DNA of 64,000 nucleotides from NCBI RefSeq assembly GCF_019649055.1, contig NW_026570284.1, forward strand, positions 186,001 to 250,000, written 5' to 3'. A model generated the notes under the pieces. The model worked only from the letters and a program-made list of their open reading frames with translations, was not told where the DNA came from and searched no databases. The translations under genes and the position numbers were made by a program. The stretch comes from Paramacrobiotus metropolitanus. Lineage: Eukaryota; Tardigrada; Eutardigrada; Parachela; Macrobiotidae. This document shows, one piece after another, positions 22,485-32,629 of this stretch (within the stretch, counting starts at the first letter, position 1; the number at the start of each line of letters is the position of its first letter).

Positions 22485-24852
22485 ATGTATAATCTGTTTG
22501 GTATCTCGGCCTTGTCCTTCAGTATGTCAAATTCAGTGGAACAGAGGAGCTCTTCAGATTCGGTTGTGGAGAAACCCAGTGATTTGTTCCCGTCTGGCAC
22601 GAGCGCTGCCGTTGATTTGCCGCATATTTCGACATTTCTACACTATCAGCATTCTGCCCTTGAGGAATGCCAGCAGCGTATTAAACAGCAAGAATCCATT
22701 AAAGCGGATTATGTGCGACTACAGCAGCGTCTATCCGACATTGGCAGCAGTACACGGTATCCGAACAGTGTCGTACCACTCGGTCGCCACTGTGTTGTGC
22801 GCGCGGAATTAATTCACACGAATGAAATCCTTGTCTTTCTGGGTGATGGTTATTTTGTCGAACGGACTAGTCAGCAGGCCGTGGAGATTGTTGGACGGCG
22901 ATTGCATGTGATTAGCACGGTATTACAGCGCTTAACCGAAGAGAAGGCGCTGATTGACGGCAAAATGGAGATGCTGGCCAAATTAGCTCAACAGCAAAGT
23001 ATGGAGGATGTCGTGGAGATTCGCGAGCGCCTGGATGAGCATCATTACGGGCCAGGGGAGGGTCGGGCAGTGCGGGAAAAATTATCCACCGACGAGCAGA
23101 TCCGACAGCGTCTGGATGAACTGGAAGACGAGGAGGACGACGGGAAACGGGGTGGATCCTCCCTGGATGAACCGGAAGAGCTGCAGGTGGAGGATGACAG
23201 TGAGGATATGACCGAGGATGATTTTTTTAAACGCCCCATCCCGCCCCCTAACGCCCGGCCCCGGCGCAGTTCCCTGCCGTCGGTGGACACCGGGAAGCGG
23301 AGTCGGAAGAAGAGTGTCACGTTCGCGCCCATCGAGGGCGGACGGGTGCCGGAACGGGAGAATAAATCCCAAAATAGTATGTTCAAGCAGGCGTTAAAGT
23401 TGAAATTGGTGGGGACAAAGTGTAAAAGTATGGATGCCGGGGAGGATGGGGACGAGGATTGGGCGTATATGCCGCCGGTGCGGACGTATTCGGAGGGTGC
23501 TGGACCGAAATTAAAGGTATTGTGTTCATCCTTGTATAATACACGGATTTAAAATTTTCCGGATGAATTGTTGAGGCTTTTTACTCGCTAATCGCTTGTG
23601 CTTGATTTATTGATTTTAATGATTTATCGATTTTAATGTTTATTAAAATGGTATCATTGTTTATTGAAATCGCATGAGTTAGAAAGGGTTGGTTTTGTGA
23701 CGGATTTAAAAATGGCGAAAGGCTTTTCATAATTGTTTATCGGTCATAATGCATAATTCTGTTCTTTGTCGTCAGCTGACGACGGTCGCATTCGCTTGAG
23801 GCAGATTTATTGTTAGCATAGCACCTACTCTCTATCAGTCGAACGCTGGAAAGGTGCTGTTACTTAATCTTTCTAGTTAGGGCTGCTCGAGAACATATCC
23901 ATATTTCTGTTTTTCCACTTTATGAACGGAAATTTTGAAATTAATATTTCTCCGTGAATTAATCAACGAATCAGCGAAATTGTTAAGTAAGTACGCAATT
24001 CAAACGTTTTCTCGTGGAAATCTCTCGTTTTTGCGGGTGCCTTGGCCTTAGCCCTTACATTTGAAGTCTTTCGGGTTTGATTAATGCTGTAATTTAAAAC
24101 GGCCATGTTTTATCGATTTTACTTTTTTAACCGCCTTATTGCTGCCCGTTGATGGATTGCATAGAAACCGCTGTAGCAATACTTACAGTGCACAGTAGCA
24201 GCTGATAAGCAAACCGTAAACATTTTTAATGCTCGCGCGAGTGTGTCGAATTTATGTTCATTTTATAGGCAAGATTGCAGGGGTCTGCTACGGCGGAAAT
24301 TCTCTGTGCACCTTTTAAAGTAGCCACTTTTTTAGCAAAAAAATTCTACTTATGGTAAAATCCAGGGATGTGCTTCGTTTCTGGGTTCTTCTGTTGCTAC
24401 TTAAACTTCTGTAGTCTGTATGGACAGTTAGTCGAGAATGAACATTATTAATTTTATGTAAGACATACGTGTAATGTGTATTAACTGTATTTACCAAATT
24501 TTTTGCATGATCACTGCCAAGATTTGCCGTGCGATGTTATTTATATTTTGGAGCTGTGTTTGCCTGTGCCTGTGCTTTGTAGTTATACCAGCTGTCTTTT
24601 ATTGGAACCTGCAATGATGTCGTGATTAGCCATCATTATAATCGCTGTGCGTGATTGCAGAAACAGGAGCACGTTAATAGTATGGATATGGATGTGGAGA
24701 TGGCATCCAATGCACTTCCTGTTTCCGATACGAATGTCATTGTGGAGCGCAATGTGGATAGCCTGGAATCTCCTTCTGCCTTACCGTCTGCATCGTCAGA
24801 ATCTCGACCTGTCTCCCGATTTAAGGCTAGTCGCATGCAGAAAGAAAGCTAG
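22485..24852 (+). CDS. URI1: Unconventional prefoldin RPB5 interactor
   Basis: Two exons, 22485-23516 and 24661-24852, joined in phase 0, give 407 residues. A prefoldin-alpha-like coiled-coil and barrel region spans about residues 50-165: LEECQQRIKQQESIKADYVR, VRAELIHTNEILVFLGDGYF, AVEIVGRRLHVISTVLQRL. An acidic middle follows (EDEEDDGKR, EDDSEDMTEDDFFKR), then a basic/Ser patch RKKSVTFAP. The last exon ends VSRFKASRMQKES, matching the conserved C-terminal motif of URI. URI scaffolds the R2TP/prefoldin-like complex and binds the RNA polymerase subunit RPB5. The intron is about 1.1 kb. A second in-frame ATG 13 codons on (MSNSVEQ) could be the true start; neither context is strong. Confidence 0.88.
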
Positions 24853-26579
24853 GAGAAAAGTGGTTCATATTATAAATTCTCCTTTTGTGACAATGCAGTG
24901 CCCAAAATTCTGTGTGCGCTTGTAAAGTGTATAAAATTCTTTTGCCGGCATTAATATTGACTTACCTGGGTTGTGTTTTCAAAGCATTTTGGCAATTTCA
25001 GAGAGTTTTATTGTTACAAGTTTTCTTCATTTGCACAAAATATTTCTTATAGTCCAGCCGGGAAGAATGCTGTTTTTGCGTGTGATCGCAGTTTGATTTG
25101 TGATGGCCCGACAGTTGTATGTATTGTGGCCGTTTGAAGTTATGCGCTTACACGCTGACTAAAATAAGTAATCCTGTGGTTTTTTGATTACGCTGCCGAA
25201 TGTGGATTAATTCAGTAGACAAACTCGATCCGCCGGGTGGTTTTGTTGACAAAACTATGATTCAGTGAGGGTTCCAGAGATTTTGGCAGGCGGTACCGTT
25301 CTCGTGCATACGGACTGTGAGAATTAAATAAGTACTTTATGCACTTAAGTTTTCATTACAGTACTTACTTGAAACGGGTTATCTGGGTGTACAGTGTGGA
25401 AACACAAACCGGTTTTTTTAATATTGAGTGTATACCATAGTTGAGGACAACACCGAAAGCCGCATGTTCTATCAAATACTAAATCCTTTAAAATGGCTTA
25501 GAATGTCTTAAGCGGCTTCTGTTTGTGTTTCCTTTCACTATGATAATTTTGCGTCATCGATGCAGAAACTTCACTATCTACTTTATTGTCAATATAATAC
25601 TAATATACGTAGATATAAATTATATTCAACTTACAGTTAATTTAATAGTCCTGTGCAGTTAATACTTATTGTTAATGCTTTGTACATATACGTACCGGCA
25701 GCGCCGTTCAGTTTTTAACGCAGTGCAGTCGTGCGCTAACTATAAAATTAATATGATCATCGTATGTTCATCATCCTGTGTTCTCGCCGTGCAAAAAATT
25801 GTACTGTTCAACGTCTGATTTAGAGTCATTTCACTAAAATGCCTTAATGAGTGGCCAAGTGAAGCAGTGTACATGCGTTTATTGTGAGGAAATGCATGTG
25901 TTCACAACAAGATATGCAAAATTACAAATAATATACTGTTTTTAACGATGAATTCCTGTGCATTTGACTTTACGACCTAGAAATATGATCGAGTAAATCA
26001 CATTGCATAACTGCCATTGCGCGTTTATTATTGTAGGTATAACAATTTTAGGTATAACGCATTTCTGTTGTTAGGTATAATAGGAATAAGCTGCATAGTA
26101 TGAACTACACATTAGCGTATGCATATAGTACTGACTGTGAGACCGTTCAATTACCGGTTTTGTTTATTACGCGCACACGCAAATAACGGAAAAGTTGTGA
26201 ATTCAGCAAAACATTATTACGAACTTACAGTATCACGGAACCTCGCTTTTTACTGCGCTTCTATCAAACATCCGGTCCTGGTAAAAAGTGTTCTGCTCTA
26301 TCATATCGGCTATACGGAGCTGTTGACAAAGAATTTCTAATCGACTGATAACTGTATTTTATTTGAATGAATTGTTTCGTCCAGCGGTGATTTGTTACAC
26401 CAGTAACATTTAATCTTTCGGATATCGAAGTACCTTTGTAAAACGTATGCGCAATAATCACTAGACATCCATTGATAAGTGATTTGTTGGAAGGTCAGAT
26501 GCGGACACTATCAAAATCAGTGTGTTATTTTTTGGGCTTCCGTTATTGTAGTTTCGAAAATTAACTAAAAACCGGCACC
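24853..26579. other. Intergenic
   Basis: AT-rich, no gene recognised. No open stretch resembles a protein family. Confidence 0.4.
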
Positions 26580-27288
26580 ATGAACACCCTTGCGTGGATT
26601 CTGGCAGTATCTTTCTTAGCATTACTTGGTCACCAGGCTGGTAAGCAAAATATTTATATTTTTAGTACGTATCGATTTGCCCTTGTAATCGTCAGGGGGC
26701 AACCGCATCCACAGTTCACTTAGAACACAATAAATAATTGTTCTAAGTGAATTGTGGATGCGGTTGCCCCGTGTGCTGACGTTTAATTCTTACTAATTGT
26801 ACAAATTGTTTAATTGTATTGAAGTGAGGTGCGTATAACATACAAAGTATGTAAAAATATATTACTACTTTTCATTTTCTGGAAATAACCCATACGAATA
26901 ACGGAATAAGATAAATTTATGTTGCGCAAGTTCAATAGCGCGTTTTATTATCTAATTGTAAGTGAAAATACACCGATTTACTTTTGTCCTGTTGCAGAGA
27001 GCTGCTCGCTTCTTTTCCCGGATGTGTGCAAGGTAATTTACAAAGCTTTAATCTTTTTGTAACGCATATGTTATACTTGCTTTTAAAAATTGTTGCAAAA
27101 AAATATTGCAAACATTGCGGGCTTTTTACGTATTTAGAAATCCATAAGCTTTGCCATAACCTCCTCTTTTGAGATTTGAAAATTACAAGCATTACTATTG
27201 CATGTACGCGTATATAGTATATAATACGGATATACATACATATATCATATAGATATATATGTATGTATAACGTATATATGTATGTATG

Positions 27289-27322
<34 letters not shown>

Positions 27323-28076
27323 TGTATGTATGTATGTATGTATGTATGTATGTATGTATAATGTATGTATATCTATATATGTATGTATGTATAGCTCTAT
27401 TAAGTGAAAACGTGCACATACGTAACAAAATGCAGTATACGGAAGTAAAGGGAACCATTTTTTATGCTGTTTAAATATTACAGAACGTGACCTGCCCAAA
27501 TGGAGTGGCCTGCCAGTCTGACGCCAGCTACTGGAGTGAACATCGCATTGGCGGAGTGTCACTTCCGCCCTTGGCCAGATGCGAAGATTCCGGTAAAAAT
27601 TATAATAAACAGCTACCAATATACTACTGATATTACAAGTATCATAAAACGTTAAATATTCCTAACATCAAACTTTTTTCAGATCCTTGCGTGGTAAGAA
27701 TAAATGCTTCCCGGATTCCCGATGGCTCCACTTTTATCCAATTACAATAAATCTTTTGCATAGGGACATGTCTGTCGTCTGGGTACCCGTTGCGTAAAGG
27801 TCAAAGATTCGTGTGACGCACAAGGGATCTGCACCGTGAAGGCCCAATGCAATGGTTTGAATAGGAATTCTTAGAACACTATCTCTGCAATCCCCATGGG
27901 TAATGGATAATACGTAAAAATTTACAGAAATTAATCGTCCCGGAAAGTGTCCTAAACCGGAAAATATTCACGTCCACAGTTGCATGAATTCGTGCCGCGA
28001 TGACGCTTTCTGTGAGGGCAACGCCAAGTGCTGCCGCAGCAAATCCACTGGCGGAAAATGGTGCGCGCACCTATGA
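26580..28076 (+). CDS. Secreted WAP-domain Cys-rich protein, copy 1
   Basis: Six small exons: 26580-26640, 26998-27032, 27484-27592, 27683-27693 (11 nt), 27764-27854 and 27928-28076, giving 151 residues. A signal peptide (MNTLAWILAVSFLALLGHQA) is followed by a Cys-rich part with NVTCPNGVAC, DPCVGHVC and CTVKAQCN. The last exon encodes a WAP four-disulfide core (about 106-151): RPGKCP, CMNSCRDDAFC, AKCC, then a final C. WAP domains often inhibit serine proteases or act in innate defence; the target here is unknown. All exon phases fit, and exons 2-5 have the same lengths as in copy 2, which supports the model. The donor of exon 5 (GTTTGA) is weak. AATAAA is at 28235-28240. Intron 1 holds a long hairpin and intron 2 a TATG microsatellite. 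Confidence 0.85.
26691..26780. repeat. 90-bp imperfect palindrome
   Basis: The left arm GTCAG + GGGGCAACCGCATCCACA... (26691-26729) pairs with the right arm ending ...CGGTTGCCCC GTGTG CTGAC (26738-26780). The pairing has one mismatch and one five-base bulge over about 37 pairs. It sits in intron 1 of WAP copy 1. It may be a tiny foldback element or a hairpin-forming transcript. Confidence 0.8.
27266..27394. repeat. (TATG)n microsatellite
   Basis: Nearly pure GTAT/TATG tetranucleotide repeat, longest run about 27285-27358, with TATA-rich edges, in intron 2 of WAP copy 1. Open frames on both strands here (for example the HTYIHTYI-type reading) are products of the repeat, not genes. Confidence 0.95.
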
Positions 28077-29089
28077 GACAAGCAATAATTTCAACATTCC
28101 GATACTTACGATACCTGCTCCAAGCAACATAAAAAGCAAATGCGCAGTATTTTTTATTTTATAAAATCTAATGGAATGCTTACACTGGTTTCATCGTTAG
28201 TAGTGGCTGCTATTCCTACTCGCGGCAAGCAGCAAATAAATTAATTCTGATAAGAACTATATTTCAACATATTTAAGTATTTCAACACGCGACAGCAAAG
28301 GATACCTGTCTGTGTAAATTGTTAATTGCATCCGAGCATTCACAATGTCTGTACTCTGTTACGGCACTGCGTTACACTCTGAAAAATGCTTAAAGATAAA
28401 TTAAATACCATGGCCAGTTAACGGCCTCTTTGGTTGATATATAGAAGTATATGTAATCTTTGCATTTACTTGCATTAGGTTACCTTCATAGTCAACTGGA
28501 AGCTAAAAAAAAGCTGTAAGCTCGTTCACCACATAAAATATAAACTCCTAATCATATACTAATTTGCTTTCTAAAGTAAAGAGAACATTCTTAGGCAGGA
28601 CATACAGTCTTCGAGACTAGGACAGCACAAAAATAAGATTTGTACAACTGCTAAAAAACTTGATATCGATTCATACATTAACTTGTAATAAGTAATTAAA
28701 GACGTCGATGCAATAAAAGGTGAAACAACAGATTTTGTATTTATATAAATATGTATATGCTGTATTATGTACACATCTGTACAAGCCTGTGGTGCACGTG
28801 TGAAAATTAAAAACCGAAGATAAGTAGGCTTCCACTGTACTTGTATTTTCGGCAGCGTAATAGTATTTTCTTGGAGGCGATTCTTATCTAGTAATCACTC
28901 CTCGAAACGCCCAGACATGCACAGTAGTTTCCATCTCTTTCGTTGGCATGAATTAAATTTCTTGCCTCTGCTAAATTTTCTATTATAACCCTGTACTTAT
29001 AAATTTCCGTTTTCGGGGTTTACATGATTACAACCCGTTTTGCTTGCAACAGACGGTAAATATCTTGTTCCTCCAGAACTTTTCTAAAT
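28077..29089. other. Spacer between the WAP copies
   Basis: Contains the 3' UTR and polyadenylation signal of copy 1 and the upstream region of copy 2. No further feature is seen. Confidence 0.4.
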
Positions 29090-30881
29090 ATGATGCAGTT
29101 CGCGGTTGTTCTTCTCGGATGTACACTCTTGAATGCCGCGTACCACTTTAAAACAGCTGGTAAGTTCTGTACCTTTACTGTATTATGTATTTATTTAATG
29201 TGTTATGTATGTACTTCGCCACCACAAGGTTAATGGCATAATATTGGGCAGTGTATGCTAAAACATCTTGCATAGCGCATAACTAATTAAAATTACGATA
29301 TTGGCTTCTACATAATATGACTGCGACAAGCTCTACGTGAAATTTATTACAATTGTATATATTCACTCTATCGATCGAAATTAAATTTCGCATCGATAAA
29401 GTATAATACTGTGTTAAACTTTCCCTTTTTTTACAGATGGGTGCTCCTTTCGTTGGCCAGATGCATGTGCGGTATGTCGGTGCTTATAGATTTAAATAAA
29501 TTTTATTTCTATTTTTAATTTTTAATTAACTACCGTAGAGAATATGTTTAAAGTCCCTTCAAAAAAGAAAAGAAATCACAGACGCACTGGTACTCGCACT
29601 GATAGAAATTGTTTGTGTGTAAAATTCCCAAATTAACTCACCATTGATTTTAACATTGTAACAAAATGCTGTGCGTCCAGACAAACCGCATACATAGCGC
29701 TTTGTATTTAATTTTGCGCTCCTAATTGTGCGTGTGTAATATCAGTACTTTGTAACTTTCCTCGAAAGGTTTTTCTTTAAATCATGAACTAGCGTTTCGT
29801 TAAATGCGCTACCGCACAACGCGACAAAAAGCAGTCCGGTTTTGCGGGACTTTAAATTTCCCGATTATGAAAGAATTAGAAGAACATGCCACTGTACCAA
29901 AGATGCACATGATTTCGATTAGTAAGTAGCCAAATATTAATTTTCCAGAATGTGACCTGTCCGAACGGGCAGAAATGCCTTCCTTACTACGGTTACTGGT
30001 GTCACAACCGAATCGGTGGAATTTGTGCTCCACGTCCCAGTTGTGATTTAAAAACCGGTAAAAGTTACATTTCCTAAACAGTTTAGTCTGCGGTTAAAAA
30101 AATGACATTTTATAGTTTGCCTTAAGTTGCGAATATCTTCAACTTAAGAGTGCAACCCGGTGATAGTGATTTTATAAAGGATTCTTTTTGCAGATCCTTG
30201 TGCGGTAAGAAGCGGCTGCCATATTACACTTGCACATTTCAGGACCTTTGAAACAACTTTTCGATTTTGTTGTTTGAGCGACGAGATGCAGGCGTCTGCG
30301 TCAAAAAAAGTAATTCTGTATGATTTTTTCTTATAAATCTGTAGAAGGCAAGTTGTTCCAGCAGCGAGAAGTGCGTATCGGTAATTGATCAGTGCTCGGA
30401 TCGCGCCGGATGTACTTTTAAGGCTCAGTGCAATGGTAAGACACATATATAAAAAAGTTACTTGAGTTATATTGCTGTTTGCCTACTTTCTTAATCCAGA
30501 ATTAAAGCAAAAAATTACGGCATCCCATGTATGATGCAATTTTACTACATAAAAAGCAAAATTACCTGTTGTCTTATTTAAAAATAAAACAATTTTTGCT
30601 TTTTAAAATTTGATGTTAAAATGCATTGTGCACTGACTGTATTCCCCTGAAAAAAATTATGGTGATAACTAATTACTAAACAAATCGGTGTACCAGAAAT
30701 CGACCGCCCTGGAAGATGTCCCAGTCCGGACGGAGTACGCCAAATGGCTAACAGTTGTTCCAACGGATGTCAAGACGACACGATGTGCCAATCCGATACG
30801 AAATGCTGTCCCGGTGGTCCTTTTGGAAAAATCTGCGTCTCGGCGGGATTCTTGCAGGAAATGATTAAAAACCGTAGTTAG
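29090..30881 (+). CDS. Secreted WAP-domain Cys-rich protein, copy 2
   Basis: Six exons: 29090-29159, 29437-29471, 29949-30057, 30194-30204 (11 nt), 30345-30435 and 30697-30881, giving 166 residues. The start MMQFAVVLLGCTLLNAAYHF fits a signal peptide. The Cys-rich part has NVTCPNGQKC, HNRIGGICAP, DPCAKASC and CTFKAQCN. A C-terminal WAP domain follows: RPGRCPSPDG, CSNGCQDDTMC, TKCCPGGPFGKICV. A 13-residue tail after the last Cys is absent from copy 1. Lengths of exons 2-5 (35, 109, 11 and 91 nt) are identical to copy 1, so this is a tandem duplicate. Copy 2 carries extra Cys in the exon 3 region (YYGYWC, GGIC), so disulfide pairing has diverged. Likely an extracellular inhibitor or defence peptide; the target is unknown. 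Confidence 0.85.
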
Positions 30882-31553
30882 AGTAGGTTGCAATTCTTAA
30901 TCGTAGTCCATTTTCTGCTGCAATTCGTACGAAAGTATTAATGTACGTACGTGTTTCTTGCCATTTTTAACTGAAAAATAGTTAATTGTATGGCTGGGTT
31001 TTGCAAAACTCGATTTGGATTTTATAATCTGGTTTTTTTTTATCGATTATTTGTTCTGGAGCCAGTTTCCGGATTGTTGGATGAAGGAAAACGATAAATC
31101 TTGCTTCAAGAACACTAAAGCGCATGTGAATTTTTTACTGTTTTCTGCAGTACCGCATGACTAATTACAAGCACAGCAAAGTCATGGAAATCATACAGTT
31201 ATACTGTACAATGCAACAAAACAATGTATAATAAGTGTTTGAAATATGCAAGGGTTGACCTTTATGTCGATGTGAGAGCTGTATAAGACCGTTCCATGTG
31301 CCAATCGAAAACAAATACTGTACAGAAAACGACTCCAAAACACTTTTGTACCAGTTCTTTGTCTGGTTAAGTTACTCCTTCCATTGCTGACAACAGTTTT
31401 TATTTCGCAACGGGAATTAGATGACAAACAAATCGTGCCACAAATCCGATTGCCGTAAAAGTTACATTATATAATTAAGCAGAAGCCAGCTTCTGACAAA
31501 GACAATAATATTATAATTGTTACACCATAAGCATACTATAGACGTCGATGAAA
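30882..31553. other. Convergent 3' region
   Basis: Separates the 3' ends of WAP copy 2 (+) and the thyroglobulin-domain gene (-). A TTTATT at 31399-31404 would be AATAAA on -, a likely polyadenylation signal for the latter. Confidence 0.45.
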
Positions 31554-32343
31554 TTAGCCGGTGCGTGTTTTGACACACTGATTAATGCGCGTTACAAGGA
31601 AATTCACCATACGGGTTTCAAGCACTTTCTCGTCCAGTTTCAAAGAGCTGGCCAGACCGGAAGTGCAGCGCCCATTGGTTACGCCGGTTACACGTGTTCC
31701 TGGAAGTTCTTGACCGTCGGCTGTCACGCACCAGCATTCCATGGAAGCGCCCAGATTTATGCACTGTTCAGGTTTATACGCTCCTGTTTCATCATCACAT
31801 TCGGGTATATAAAACACGGATTCTCCTGTAGCCAAATAATGACAGAGGTTATTGTACCATTACAAGTATTTTATACAAAGTACACGAGTATAGTAGTATA
31901 ATTATCACATTAAATTTCTTTTACGCAAGATGCAGATGTAGGTATGTTCTTACCTATATGTGGTATGAACAATTGTTAAGAGGCCGAAAATGAACGAAAT
32001 ATTACGAAAATGGTAGTCTGTTGCTTTGAGATTTAATGGCTGTATGAATTAACTTAAATTATAATAAATTTTCATCTTTATATCTTCGTACTTTGTGAAG
32101 GCACTTTCCAGCATGCGACAGCTTTTGTTCGCATATCCTTTTTCTGCGCCTGGCAGTCTGTAAGGCATCAAGAACTTCGCTTAAGGTCATTAAGGAATTT
32201 GAACACATGCGTTATGAAAGTTGAGAAACGCAGTTATGCACTTCCGCAACTTTACACAATTGGTTACCTGACAATGCCGGAGCGCACTGCACTAACTGAA
32301 GAAGGTTAACGGCAAAGGTGACGGAGAACAGTACGGTTTTCAT
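31554..32343 (-). CDS. Secreted single thyroglobulin type-1 domain protein
   Basis: Three exons on -: 32343-32268, 32157-32092 and 31825-31554, joined in phase 1, give 137 residues. A signal peptide (MKTVLFSVTFAVNLLQLVQC) precedes one thyroglobulin type-1 domain starting DCQAQKKD. It continues ESVFYIPECDDETGAYKPEQ, then C, and the hallmark CWCV with GQELPGTRVTG and a closing C. About 35 residues without Cys until the end (NQCVKTRTG) follow. Such domains can inhibit cysteine or other proteases, or occur in matrix proteins. An extra Cys (AVACWK) between the first two canonical ones is unusual. The donor of exon 2 (A|GTACGA) was chosen because only it keeps the frame; it is the weakest part of the model. 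It is convergent to the WAP pair. Confidence 0.75.
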
Positions 32344-32620
32344 GGCGTCGTGGGAGGGGATAAAGTTGGATATACAAAAGTCCACAAATAAATCTAAAAC
32401 AAAGCGTGCAGATTGTGCTGTTTTTCCGAATATGTTGCTAGCTGTTAAAACTAAAGCTGACGATGGCTTAATATACCTAGGGTAGTTATAACGGCGTTAT
32501 AACTATAACTGATGTGGAACTGGTTCACGATTTCGCCAGCGGTCAGATGTGACCCGAATCTTTCCGGTAGTGGTATACTCGTACCATATAGAGAACTACA
32601 CTCGTACACTCAGTCAGCCA

Positions 32621-32629
32621 TTTTATATA
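32621..32629 (-). promoter_or_regulatory. Possible TATA box of the thyroglobulin-domain gene
   Basis: TATATAAAA on the - strand, about 280 bases upstream of the ATG at 32343. Position and sequence fit a core promoter, with transcription expected to begin near 32595-32600. No transcript data support it. Confidence 0.35.

Noticed and set aside
23045-23386. - strand frames of about 100 codons opposite URI1
   Set aside because: Shadows of the biased acidic/Ser coding sequence; no independent domain.
27195-27619. Long HTYIHTYI and MYVCMYVC open frames on both strands
   Set aside because: They are translations of the TATG microsatellite across WAP intron 2.
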